DNA of 64,000 bases from NCBI RefSeq assembly GCF_014489075.1, contig NZ_JACTGR010000006.1, forward strand, positions 62,001 to 126,000, given 5' to 3'. Numbering within the stretch: the stretch's first letter is position 1; every line of letters begins with the position of its first letter. The notes under the pieces were generated by a model. The model made no database searches and had not been told where the DNA came from. It was given only the letters and a program-made list of their open reading frames with translations. The stretch is from Sphingomonas sp. JC676 (GTDB lineage Bacteria; Pseudomonadota; Alphaproteobacteria; Sphingomonadales; Sphingomonadaceae). Position numbers and translations under genes: made by a program. This document shows positions 1-7,749 of this stretch, piece after piece.

Positions 1-2519
1 ACGTCCGCACTGCCGAATGCCTCGACACGCATTATTATGCGGTGCTGATCGGCGTCGGCGCGACGACGGTGAACGCCTATCTCGCCGAGGCCTCGATCGC
101 CGATCGCCATGCGCGCAACCTGTTCGGCGATCTCAGCCTCGAGGAATGCCTCAAGCGCCACCGCAAGGCGATCGACGAGGGGCTGCTCAAGATCCTGTCG
201 AAGATGGGGATCGCGGTGATCTCCTCCTATCGCGGCGGCTATAATTTCGAGGCGGTCGGGCTTTCCCGCGCGCTGGTCAACGACCTGTTCCCAGGCATGC
301 CCGCCAAGATCTCGGGCGAAGGCTATGCCTCGCTGCACCTGAACGCGATGATGCGCCACGAAGCGGCGTTCGACCGCGAAGTCGCGACGCTGCCGATCGG
401 CGGCTTCTATCGCCAGCGTGCAGGCGGTGAGACGCATGCCTATTCGGCGCAGCTGATGCACCTGCTGCAGACCGCAGTCGCGACCGACAGCTATTCCTCC
501 TACCTGCAATTCTCGCGTGGCGTGCGTGATATGCCGCCGGTCTATCTGCGCGACCTGCTCGAGTTCAACTTCCCCTCCGAAGCCATGCCGATCGACCAGG
601 TCGAGGCGATCACCGAGATCCGCAAGCGCTTTGTCACTCCCGGCATGTCGCTAGGCGCCTTGAGCCCGGAAGCGCATGAGACGCTCGCGATCGCGATGAA
701 CCGCATCGGCGCGAAGGCAGTGTCGGGCGAGGGCGGCGAGGATTCGGCGCGCTACTCGCCCTACGAAAACGGCGACAACGCCAACTCCGTCATCAAGCAG
801 ATCGCCTCGGGCCGTTTCGGCGTGACCGCGGAATATCTGAACGCCTGCGACGAGATCGAGATCAAGGTCGCGCAAGGGGCGAAGCCCGGCGAGGGCGGCC
901 AGCTGCCAGGCTTCAAGGTGACCGAGTTCATCGCCAAGCTGCGCCACGCGACGCCGGGCGTGACCCTGATCTCGCCGCCGCCGCACCACGACATCTATTC
1001 GATCGAGGACCTGGCGCAGCTCATCTACGACCTCAAGATGATCAACCCGCGCGCCCGCGTGTGCGTGAAGTTGGTCAGCTCGGCGGGCATCGGCACGGTC
1101 GCGGCTGGCGTCGCCAAGGCCCATGCCGACGTCATCCTCGTCGCCGGCCATGTCGGCGGCACCGGCGCCTCGCCGCTCACCTCGGTCAAATATGCCGGCA
1201 CGCCCTGGGAGATGGGCCTGTCCGAGGTCAACCAGACGCTCACGCTCAACGGCCTGCGCGGCCGGGTGAAGCTCCGCACCGATGGCGGGCTCAAGACCGG
1301 GCGCGACATCGTCATCGCCGCGATCCTGGGCGCCGAGGAATTCGGCATCGGCACGCTCAGCCTGGTAGCGATGGGCTGTATCATGGTGCGCCAGTGCCAT
1401 TCGAACACCTGTCCCGTGGGCGTCTGCACCCAGGATCCGAAGCTCCGTGCCAAGTTCGTCGGCTCGCCGGAAAAGGTCATCAACCTGATGACCTTCATCG
1501 CCGAGGAAGTCCGCGAGATTCTCGCCAAGCTCGGCTTCAAGAGCCTCGACGAAGTGATCGGCCGCACCGAGCTGCTCCGCCAGGTCAGCCGCGGCGCCGA
1601 GCATCTCGACGATCTCGACTTGAATCCGGTGCTCGCCAAGGTCGATGCCGACGATGCCGAGCGGCGCTTCAGCCTGTCGACCTTCCGCAACGAAGTGCCC
1701 GACAGCCTCGACGCGCAGATGATCAACGACGCGGCGGCGGTCTTCTCGCGCGGCGAGAAGATGCAGCTTACCTATTCGGTGCGGAACACCCACCGCGCGG
1801 TCGGCACGCGGCTGTCGAGCGAGGTGACGCGCAGATTCGGCATGTCCACCCTCGCCGACCATCACGTCCAAGTGCGGCTGCGCGGCAGCGCCGGCCAGTC
1901 GCTCGGCGCGTTCCTGTGCAAGGGCATCACGCTGGAGGTGTTCGGCGACGCCAACGACTATGTCGGCAAGGGGCTCTCGGGCGGCGTCATCGTCGTGCGC
2001 CAGATGGTCAGTTCACCGCTTGAGAGCTGGAACAACACAATCATCGGCAACACCGTGCTCTATGGCGCAACCTCGGGCCGGCTGTTCGCCGCGGGCCAGG
2101 CGGGCGAGCGCTTCGCGGTGCGCAATTCGGGCGCCGAAGTGGTGGTCGAAGGCTGTGGCGCGAATGGCTGCGAATATATGACCGGCGGCACGGCGGTTGT
2201 ACTCGGCAAGGTCGGCATGAACTTCGGCGCGGGCATGACCGGCGGCATGGCGTTCGTCTACGACGCCGATGGCAGCTTCGAGCGCCGCGCCAACCCGGAG
2301 AACATCGTCTGGCAGCGGCTCGCTTCCGAGCATTGGGAGGGCAAGCTGCGCGCGTTGGTCGAGGCACATGCCGAGGCGACCGACAGCAAATGGTCGCGCG
2401 GGCTGCTCGACGAATGGGATCGCGCGGTCGGCCAGTTCTGGCAGGTAGTGCCGAAGGAGATGCTGACCCGCCTCCCCTATCCGCTCGACGACAGCGTCGA
2501 GGCGGTGGCGGCGGAATAG
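1..2519 (+). CDS. gltB: Glutamate synthase large subunit, C-terminal part (5' end outside window)
   Basis: The frame is open from base 3, so this is the C-terminal 838 residues of a protein of about 1500. The large subunit makes two glutamates from 2-oxoglutarate and glutamine, using FMN and an iron-sulfur cluster. Visible parts are the end of the central domain (IGVGATTVNAYLAEASI), the FMN/2-oxoglutarate barrel (GEGGEDSARY, GAKPGEGGQLPGFKV), the cluster cysteines in GCIMVRQCHSNTCPVGV, and the C-terminal GXGXG beta-helix (GKGLSGGVIVV, MTGGTAVVLG). The glutaminase domain lies upstream of the window. No gltD follows directly; the next feature is an inverted repeat and then an unrelated small gene, so gltD, if linked, must be upstream. 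Confidence 0.97.
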   Translation, partial: VRTAECLDTHYYAVLIGVGATTVNAYLAEASIADRHARNLFGDLSLEECLKRHRKAIDEGLLKILSKMGIAVISSYRGGYNFEAVGLSRALVNDLFPGMPAKISGEGYASLHLNAMMRHEAAFDREVATLPIGGFYRQRAGGETHAYSAQLMHLLQTAVATDSYSSYLQFSRGVRDMPPVYLRDLLEFNFPSEAMPIDQVEAITEIRKRFVTPGMSLGALSPEAHETLAIAMNRIGAKAVSGEGGEDSARYSPYENGDNANSVIKQIASGRFGVTAEYLNACDEIEIKVAQGAKPGEGGQLPGFKVTEFIAKLRHATPGVTLISPPPHHDIYSIEDLAQLIYDLKMINPRARVCVKLVSSAGIGTVAAGVAKAHADVILVAGHVGGTGASPLTSVKYAGTPWEMGLSEVNQTLTLNGLRGRVKLRTDGGLKTGRDIVIAAILGAEEFGIGTLSLVAMGCIMVRQCHSNTCPVGVCTQDPKLRAKFVGSPEKVINLMTFIAEEVREILAKLGFKSLDEVIGRTELLRQVSRGAEHLDDLDLNPVLAKVDADDAERRFSLSTFRNEVPDSLDAQMINDAAAVFSRGEKMQLTYSVRNTHRAVGTRLSSEVTRRFGMSTLADHHVQVRLRGSAGQSLGAFLCKGITLEVFGDANDYVGKGLSGGVIVVRQMVSSPLESWNNTIIGNTVLYGATSGRLFAAGQAGERFAVRNSGAEVVVEGCGANGCEYMTGGTAVVLGKVGMNFGAGMTGGMAFVYDADGSFERRANPENIVWQRLASEHWEGKLRALVEAHAEATDSKWSRGLLDEWDRAVGQFWQVVPKEMLTRLPYPLDDSVEAVAAE

Positions 2520-2533
2520 GCATCCCCGCTTTC

Positions 2534-2615
2534 CCGTCATCCCCGCGAAAGCGGGGATCCAGGGTCGCAGGCAATGTCCCGCTTGGCTCGGGTCCCCCCT
2601 TTCGCGGGATGACGG
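2534..2615. repeat. Intergenic inverted repeat after gltB
   Basis: The arms CCGTCATCCCCGCGAAAG (2534-2551) and CTTTCGCGGGATGACGG (2599-2615) are inverse copies differing by one C. The left arm continues into GCGGGGATCC, which pairs with its own CCCCGC. Repeats of this type are commonly scattered between genes in sphingomonads. Its position just after the gltB stop would allow it to act as a transcription terminator or mRNA end, but there is no T-run. Confidence 0.75.
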
Positions 2616-2697
2616 AAAGGTAGATCAACACTGTTCAGCCACGGCTAAGCGATTGTGATATAAGCGCTGCCAGATCCTGACGACTCGGGAGCGTAAC

Positions 2698-3141
2698 ATG
2701 CGTCTTGTCTCCACCGCCGCTATCCTCTGCACCATCGCCGTGCCTGCCATGGCGCAGTCGCGCGACCAGGGCGCCGCGGTCGCGCAGGCGCTCAAGAATC
2801 CGATGGTGCAGGAAGCCGTCGCCGCGACGATGAGCAACCTAGCCGGCATCGTGCTCGACACGAAGGTCGGTCCGCTCGCCCATTATGCCGATCCGGAGGA
2901 CGATATCCGCCCGAACGACACGCTGCGCGACATCGAGCGACGCCGCGATCCCGAATTCGAGAAGCGGCTTCACGACGATACCCGCCGCGCTGTTGCGGGC
3001 GCCGGCATCATTGCGGACGATGTGGTGACGATGAGCAAGTCGTTGCAGGAGACCTCCGATCGCCTGCGCGCGGCGCTCGAACCGCTGCGCAAGGCGGCCG
3101 AGGCGCAACGCGGACCGCGCGAAGATCACCGCGGCGATTAG
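2698..3141 (+). CDS. Small exported protein of unknown function
   Basis: This 147-residue protein has a clear signal peptide (hydrophobic stretch LVSTAAILCTIAVPAMA, probable cleavage after AMA-Q), so it should be periplasmic. The mature part is rich in Ala, Arg, Asp and Glu and predicted helical. A segment reads VGPLAHYADPEDDIRPNDTL, followed by a charged helix and a C-terminal helix with heptad character. I do not recognise a named family; similar short exported proteins occur in sphingomonads. The ATG follows an AT-rich stretch (GATTGTGATATAAG) that could be its promoter. It stands alone between gltB and a convergent gene. Confidence 0.75.
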   Translation: MRLVSTAAILCTIAVPAMAQSRDQGAAVAQALKNPMVQEAVAATMSNLAGIVLDTKVGPLAHYADPEDDIRPNDTLRDIERRRDPEFEKRLHDDTRRAVAGAGIIADDVVTMSKSLQETSDRLRAALEPLRKAAEAQRGPREDHRGD

Positions 3142-3175
3142 CGGGCCTGTCAGGCCACTCGGCTGATCGCGCCGT

Positions 3176-3523
3176 CTATCGACCGACGATAATCGGCCCC
3201 AGTCGCGGCGGTGGCAGCGCGCCGACCAAAGTCAAAGCCAGCGCCCAAAGGCCGTTGTTGATCCGCATCACCGGGGTTTCGTGCGGCGTTTCGTCTTCGC
3301 GTGCGGCGGCCTCGCGCAGCAATATCCGTGCTTCGTCCGCATGGGCGATATGTACCCGGATACGGATGCCGCCGAATGCGATCGTGTCGCCGGGTGTCAT
3401 CCGAAGCGTGTTCGCCCAGAGTGCATAAGCGGGGATGCCATAGAATTCGAACATCGAAAGGATCACCGCCGTCTGTGGCTGGCGATAGGTGATCGCGACC
3501 GTCTCGAAGCTGTCGGCGTGCAT
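3176..3523 (-). CDS. DUF2007-like putative signal transducing protein
   Basis: This 115-residue protein begins MHADSFETVAITYRQPQTAV and has the pattern of the DUF2007 fold: an N-terminal strand, a helix that 'looks up' a position, then AYALWANTLRMTPGDTIAFG and the final IRVHIAHADEARILLREA. DUF2007 proteins are small ferredoxin-like proteins, often with a membrane tail, and no activity is established for them. Here the C-terminus carries a hydrophobic stretch (GLWALALTLVGALPPP) that could be a membrane anchor. The family call rests on pattern resemblance and is moderate. The gene is convergent with the small exported protein and divergent from the glutathione transferase. Confidence 0.75.
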   Translation of the reverse strand: MHADSFETVAITYRQPQTAVILSMFEFYGIPAYALWANTLRMTPGDTIAFGGIRIRVHIAHADEARILLREAAAREDETPHETPVMRINNGLWALALTLVGALPPPRLGPIIVGR

Positions 3524-3620
3524 TTTCGTCCCCCGCGAGCAGAATTCATCAACACGCTATCTTCGCTCAACCGATTTCTGACTGCTTTACCCGTCGCCCG
3601 CACGCGCTAAGACCGATCGC

Positions 3621-4292
3621 ATGTGGCAGCTCTATCAATTCCCGCTTTGCCCCTTCTCCCGCAAGGTCCGGCTCCTGCTCGGCGAGAAGGGTGTGGGCTA
3701 TGAGCCGGTGCGCGAATCGCCCTGGCTGCGGCGCGACGAATTCCTCGATTTGAACCCCACCGGCCAGGTGCCGGTGATGGTCGATACCGAGCGAGGCGTG
3801 ACCCTGATTGATTCGACCGTGATCTGCGAATTCTTCGAAGAGACCGTCGGCAAGAGCGCGATGCTCAACGGCACCGCGACCGACCGCGCCGAGCAGCGCC
3901 GGCTGGTCGTGTGGTTCGATTCGCATTTCTATGGCGACATCACAGCGCCCCTGCTCCACGAGCGGATGATCAAGCGCGTCGTTCACAAGGTGGCGCCCGA
4001 CGCCAAGGCGCTGCGCGAGGCGATGAAGGCCGCGGTCGGCCATCTCGACTATATCGACTATCTGCTTGATCACCGCACCTGGCTGGCCGGGCCGACGATG
4101 AGCCTCGCCGATCTGGCGGCCGCCGCGCAGATCTCGATCGCAGATTATCTCGGCGGGATCGACTGGAAGAGCCATGAACAGGCCAAGCGCTGGTATATCG
4201 GCATGAAGAGCCGGCCGAGCTTCCGCCCGCTGCTGACCGAGCGGATGGAGGGAATCCCGCCGCCGGCCGATTACGAGAAGCTCGACCTTTAG
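3621..4292 (+). CDS. Glutathione S-transferase family protein
   Basis: A 223-residue soluble protein with the two-domain glutathione transferase layout. The N-terminal thioredoxin-like domain (about 1-78) starts LYQFPLCPFSRKVRLLLGEKG, with a Ser/Cys active-site region (CPFS), the cis-proline loop in NPTGQVPVMV, and the glutathione gamma-glutamyl contact in LIDSTVICEFFEE. The C-terminal all-helical domain contains WLAGPTMSLADLAAAAQISI, the usual helix-6 N-cap motif. Such proteins conjugate or reduce electrophiles with glutathione; the substrate cannot be read from sequence. It may be read together with the PEBP-family gene 44 bases downstream. Confidence 0.9.
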   Translation: MWQLYQFPLCPFSRKVRLLLGEKGVGYEPVRESPWLRRDEFLDLNPTGQVPVMVDTERGVTLIDSTVICEFFEETVGKSAMLNGTATDRAEQRRLVVWFDSHFYGDITAPLLHERMIKRVVHKVAPDAKALREAMKAAVGHLDYIDYLLDHRTWLAGPTMSLADLAAAAQISIADYLGGIDWKSHEQAKRWYIGMKSRPSFRPLLTERMEGIPPPADYEKLDL

Positions 4293-4336
4293 GAGCGTCG
4301 AAGCGATTGGCGAGTTGAGCGGGAGAGGAGAAGGCG

Positions 4337-4951
4337 ATGCTCGAACATGTGCCGCACTGGCTGGGAAGCGCGCTCAAGGGCTTGCGCGCGGGCAGCGGCA
4401 AGCTGGCGATCGTCCAGCCCGAGCTCGGCACCTTCGAATCGCTGCATCTCGCCAGCCCCGCCTTCGCTAATGGTGCGCGGATGCCCGAGCGTTTCACCGC
4501 CGATGGCGAGGGGGTGTCGCCGCCTTTGTTCTGGACGGGGGTGCCCGAGGGGACCGAGTGTCTGGTGCTGATCGTCGAAGATCCCGACGCCCCGGCCCCG
4601 CAGCCTTTGGTCCATGCCGTGGTCTGGGGCCTGCCGGTCGAAGGCGATCTGAAGGAAGGTGCCATCCGCGCGGACGGCGCGGGCAGCCCCGATGGCAAGG
4701 ATGTCGGCCGCAACAGCTATTTCGGCGAAGGCTGGCTGCCGCCCGATCCGCCGACCGGGCACGGCGCGCATCATTATGCCTTCCAGCTTTTCGCGCTCGG
4801 CCCGTGCCCCGATCCCGGCAACAATCCCGGGCGCGGCGCGATCGTCAAGGCGATGGCCGGCCGCGTGCTGGCGGCCGGACTGTTGACCGGCATATATTCG
4901 CGTGGCGAGGAATCGCCGGTCGGGCCGGTGGGCGCGAGCGTGCCCGCCTGA
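4337..4951 (+). CDS. YbhB/YbcL-family (PEBP, Raf-kinase-inhibitor-like) protein
   Basis: This 204-residue protein belongs to the phosphatidylethanolamine-binding-protein family. The ligand-site signature is visible as PERFTADGEGVSPPLFWTGVP, then LVLIVEDPDAP and later the HHYAFQLFALG strand. There is no clear signal peptide, unlike periplasmic YbcL, so it is probably cytoplasmic like YbhB. The start is supported by a strong ribosome site (GGAGAGGAGAAGGCG) just upstream. Bacterial members have no firmly established role. A short GC hairpin (GCCCGC/GCGGGC, 4942-4959) spans the stop codon and might end the transcript. Confidence 0.9.
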   Translation: MLEHVPHWLGSALKGLRAGSGKLAIVQPELGTFESLHLASPAFANGARMPERFTADGEGVSPPLFWTGVPEGTECLVLIVEDPDAPAPQPLVHAVVWGLPVEGDLKEGAIRADGAGSPDGKDVGRNSYFGEGWLPPDPPTGHGAHHYAFQLFALGPCPDPGNNPGRGAIVKAMAGRVLAAGLLTGIYSRGEESPVGPVGASVPA

Positions 4952-5098
4952 GAGCGGGCCTTGCAATGTAGGATTTGGCCTGCTGGGCTCGCGCGGTCGG
5001 GGCTGTGCCGGACCGCTCTTTGACTCCGTCGATCGCCACGCAATGGGGTGCACATCGCGCGTCATCCCCGTGAACTTCGTTACCTTCCGAGTCGGCGC

Positions 5099-5950
5099 TC
5101 AGCCGTTCACGATCGTCCCGCCATTGGGGTGGAGCACCTGTCCGGACATGTAGCTCGCATCCTCGCACGCCAGGAACAGGAAGGCGGGTGCGACTTCGTT
5201 GGGCTGGCCCGGACGGCCCATTGGCGTTTTTTTCCCGAAACTCTCGAGCTTCTCGGGGCTGGCACCGCCGCTCGGGTTGAGCGGGGTCCAGATCGGCCCC
5301 GGTGCGACCGCATTCACGCGGATGCCCTTGCCAATCAGGTTCTCGGAAAGGCTGCGCGTGAAAGCGGTGATCGCGCCCTTGGTGCTCGAGTAATCGAGCA
5401 GTTCGGCCTCGCCCTGATACATGGTGACCGAGGTGCAGTTCACGATCGCGCCACCCTGTTTCAGGTGCGGCACCGCGGCCTGGGCCATGAAGAACATGCC
5501 GAAGATGTTGGTCTGGAAGGTGCGCCGGAGCTGCTGCTCGGTGATCTCGGTGATGTCCCTGTCGGGATGCTGCTCGCCGGCATTGTTCACCAATATGTCG
5601 ATCTGTCCGAATTCGGACAGGACCTGTTCGATCGCGGACTCGCAGAATGCCTTGTCGCCCACATCGCCGGCGATGGTCAGCGCCTTGCGGCCTTCGCCGC
5701 GCACGATTCCGGCAGTCTTCTCCGCGTCGTCATGCTCGCAAAGATAGAGGATCGCGACGTCGGCGCCCTCGCGCGCATAGAGCGCCGCGACCGCTCGGCC
5801 GATGCCGCTGTCGGCGCCGGTGACGACGGCAACCTTGCCCTGGAGGCGTTCGGAGCCGGGATAGCGCGGCTCCCAATCGGGTTTGGGTTCGAGCGCGCTT
5901 TCATGCCCGGGCAGCGCGTCTTCGTGGATCATCTCTACGGTGTCGCTCAC
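5099..5950 (-). CDS. SDR family oxidoreductase (YghA-like)
   Basis: A 283-residue short-chain dehydrogenase. It has the Rossmann glycine motif VVTGADSGIGRAVA, the NNAGEQ motif, the catalytic Ser, Tyr and Lys in VNCTSVTMYQ and LDYSSTKGA, and the PG-loop VAPGPIWTPLNPSG. The long N-terminal extension and these motifs fit the YghA/GsiB-like stress oxidoreductases. I place the start at the GTG at 5950, because AGGAGG sits 8 bases upstream; the ATG 13 codons earlier has no comparable site. The reducible substrate is unknown. A GGAAC-N17-GGTT sequence lies 40-65 bases upstream and might be a general-stress promoter. Confidence 0.92.
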   Translation of the reverse strand: MSDTVEMIHEDALPGHESALEPKPDWEPRYPGSERLQGKVAVVTGADSGIGRAVAALYAREGADVAILYLCEHDDAEKTAGIVRGEGRKALTIAGDVGDKAFCESAIEQVLSEFGQIDILVNNAGEQHPDRDITEITEQQLRRTFQTNIFGMFFMAQAAVPHLKQGGAIVNCTSVTMYQGEAELLDYSSTKGAITAFTRSLSENLIGKGIRVNAVAPGPIWTPLNPSGGASPEKLESFGKKTPMGRPGQPNEVAPAFLFLACEDASYMSGQVLHPNGGTIVNG

Positions 5951-5989
5951 GGCACTAACCTCCTGACAAAGGGAAGAATGTGCGGGCAA

Positions 5990-6015
5990 AACCGGTGCGG
6001 AACGCCGGAGGTTCC
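5990..6015 (-). promoter_or_regulatory. Possible EcfG-type general-stress promoter for the SDR gene
   Basis: On the minus strand the sequence reads GGAAC, 17 bases, GGTT. The alphaproteobacterial general-stress sigma factor EcfG recognises GGAAC-N16/17-CGTT, so there is one mismatch in the -10 part. It lies upstream of the GTG start at 5950. This is a short motif and could be chance. Confidence 0.25.
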
Positions 6016-6047
6016 GAGTATTTTCCGCCGCCGGAGGCGGGGAGGGT

Positions 6048-6179
6048 TCAGGCGATCAGGCCCGAACCCTGCAAGCCGCTTCCGGCGATCAGGACGACGG
6101 TGAGCGCGAAGGACGCGAACCCGACGAGTATGCTGCGTGCCATGGAGATCTTCTCCTGCTTGTCGTTATTGCCGGACAT
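6048..6179 (-). CDS. Tiny membrane protein B (second gene of a coupled pair)
   Basis: This 43-residue reading frame has a short charged start (MSGNNDKQEKISMARS) and then one hydrophobic helix (ILVGFASFALTVVLIAGSG). The ATG at 6179 shares its A with the TGA of the upstream tiny gene, a classic coupling arrangement. A second in-frame ATG at 6143 is preceded by AGGAG at 9 bases, so a 31-residue form is equally possible. It should be a single-pass inner-membrane protein. I do not recognise the family and assign no function. It is the last gene before the SDR gene on the same strand. Confidence 0.6.
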   Translation of the reverse strand: MSGNNDKQEKISMARSILVGFASFALTVVLIAGSGLQGSGLIA

Positions 6180-6286
6180 CACGCAATCGGCACGATCGGA
6201 GTGGAGAAGACCACCAGAGCGGCGGTGAAGAGAAAGGCGCCGAAGACGGCGACGGTGCGGTGAAGCGAGTCGATACGAACGGTCAT
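6179..6286 (-). CDS. Tiny membrane protein A (first gene of a coupled pair)
   Basis: A 35-residue protein beginning MTVRIDSLHRTVAV, followed by one hydrophobic helix (FGAFLFTAALVVFSTPIVPIA) that runs to the end. The positive-inside pattern suggests the N-terminus is cytoplasmic. A GGGAG ribosome site stands 8 bases before the ATG. A sigma-54-type promoter (6345-6361) lies about 60 bases upstream. The stop codon overlaps the start of the next tiny gene by one base. I do not recognise a named family; single-helix proteins of this size usually modulate a larger membrane complex, but that is inference. Confidence 0.65.
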   Translation of the reverse strand: MTVRIDSLHRTVAVFGAFLFTAALVVFSTPIVPIA

Positions 6287-6344
6287 TGCAATTACTCCCT
6301 GCGGATCGGCTTCCGGACCATCCGGCGGCCGATGCCTGGAGCTT

Positions 6345-6361
6345 TGCAGGAGGCGTGCCAA
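6345..6361 (-). promoter_or_regulatory. Sigma-54-type (-24/-12) promoter for the tiny membrane protein pair
   Basis: The minus strand reads TTGGCACGCCTCCTGCA, against the consensus YTGGCACGNNNNTTGCW. The GG and GC pairs are exactly 10 bases apart, and only one core position differs. The predicted start of transcription is near 6334, leaving a leader of about 48 bases with a ribosome site. The stretch just upstream (6361-6385) is AT-rich in an otherwise GC-rich genome, as expected for an IHF or activator region. Confidence 0.65.
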
Positions 6362-6451
6362 TTCTCTAAGTAATTGAAATTGCGTATCGGGGCTCGAGGC
6401 CGATATCGAGAGTTGGTAAATTTCTCTCGAGGCAGTGGCGAAAAACCCCAA

Positions 6452-7516
6452 TTATCGGCGGGACGGCCGATCCGGAGCAGCGCCGATCTGCACGCAGTTG
6501 CGGCCGGCGTTCTTGGCTTCGTAGAGCAGCCGGTCGGCGCGGTGGAATGCGGTCTGGTGCATCTCGCCTTCGGCAACCGGGGTAAGGCCCGCCGAGAAGG
6601 TGATTTCGCCCAGCGGCTCGTCGGAGTCGCGCAGCTTGTAGCGCTTGGTCTGGACGAACACGCGTGCCGTCTCCAGCGTCTCCTGCGCGCGTTCGAGCGT
6701 GGTGCCGGAGAAGAGGATCGCGAATTCCTCGCCGCCATAACGCGTGACGAGCTGGCCGACACAGGATTGCGACAGCGCTTCGGCGATGGCCTTCAGCACG
6801 CGGTCGCCCACCGCATGGCCGAAGCGGTCGTTGACCGACTTGAAGTGGTCGACGTCGCACACTGCGATGCACATCTGCCCGCGCGTCAGCGACTTGTTGG
6901 CAAAGGCTTCCTCGAAGGCGCGGCGATTGGGGAGCTGAGTCAGCGGATCGCGGCGCGCATTGTCGCGCGCTTCCTCGAGCTTCTCGCGCAGGTCGCTGGC
7001 TTCGCGGGTCGCATTTTCGAGCTGCGCCTCGGCGGCACGCACGCGGGCGAGCATGGCGGCGGTGATCTGGGTCACTTCGTCGAGTGCAAGCCCATCCTCG
7101 TCCTTGATCTCGACGACCGACCGGGAGATCGCTTCCGCGCTCGCGGCAAGGTTACGGCCAAAATCGGCGGTCTCGGCGCGCATCGCCGTGACCATGTCGG
7201 CAAAGCCTTCGACCTGCATCTGCGTGCGGGCGACCAGGCCCTCGGCGCGCTCCTTCACATTGACGTCGTGATTGGGCTTCGCATCGACGTTGAGCGTCTC
7301 GATGTCGCGCTGGGTCAGGCGGACGCCGCCATCGGTCAGCGCATGCACCGCGCGCGCCAGCGGGCCGTTGGGATCGGCCAGCAGATGATAGGCGAAGGTG
7401 AAGTTCGCCGGATCGGGCTCCAGCCGCTGATCGAACAGGAAATCGCCGATCCGCTCGTACAGGCGGCGCGTCGAATCGCTTGCATTAGCTGCCCGGACTG
7501 CCCGCGCCACCGACAT
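6452..7516 (-). CDS. GGDEF-domain diguanylate cyclase
   Basis: A soluble protein of 354 residues that should make cyclic di-GMP from two GTP. The N-terminal half is predicted helical with a coiled coil leading into the catalytic domain, which starts at RDPLTQLPNRRAFEEAF and has the active site RYGGEEFAILF near residue 260. The Mg-binding DVDHFKSVND segment is present. The usual inhibitory site (RxxD five residues before GGEEF) is absent; the position reads CVGQ, so feedback inhibition by product may be missing. No membrane or known sensor domain is seen. I chose the ATG at 7516 (GGAG nearby); a GTG at 7537 with AGGA is an alternative. Confidence 0.92.
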   Translation of the reverse strand: MSVARAVRAANASDSTRRLYERIGDFLFDQRLEPDPANFTFAYHLLADPNGPLARAVHALTDGGVRLTQRDIETLNVDAKPNHDVNVKERAEGLVARTQMQVEGFADMVTAMRAETADFGRNLAASAEAISRSVVEIKDEDGLALDEVTQITAAMLARVRAAEAQLENATREASDLREKLEEARDNARRDPLTQLPNRRAFEEAFANKSLTRGQMCIAVCDVDHFKSVNDRFGHAVGDRVLKAIAEALSQSCVGQLVTRYGGEEFAILFSGTTLERAQETLETARVFVQTKRYKLRDSDEPLGEITFSAGLTPVAEGEMHQTAFHRADRLLYEAKNAGRNCVQIGAAPDRPSRR

Positions 7517-7634
7517 AAGCTCCAATTCCCCCACCAATCCTGCGGTGCGGCTCCCTAGGCCGCGATTGCATGCGGATGAGGTAGGGACAGAAAGCTAAAA
7601 TCTGGTGTGTAAAGGTTTCGCACACGTAAAGAAT

Positions 7635-7654
7635 TCATCCCTCGGAAGGGATGA
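7635..7654. other. Perfect 8-bp hairpin in intergenic region
   Basis: TCATCCCT and AGGGATGA pair perfectly around a CGGA loop. It lies between the diguanylate cyclase start and the peroxiredoxin stop. It could be a weak terminator for the peroxiredoxin transcript or an operator for the cyclase gene. There is no U-run in either direction, so I leave it unassigned. Confidence 0.35.
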
Positions 7655-7749
7655 TGAGTTATTTTCACGAGCAGAAACAGGCGCTTGCCACTATGTTTCC
7701 GAAATTTTTCAGCGTTCGCGCCGTTTCGGAGACGCTAGCGGCGAGCGCC

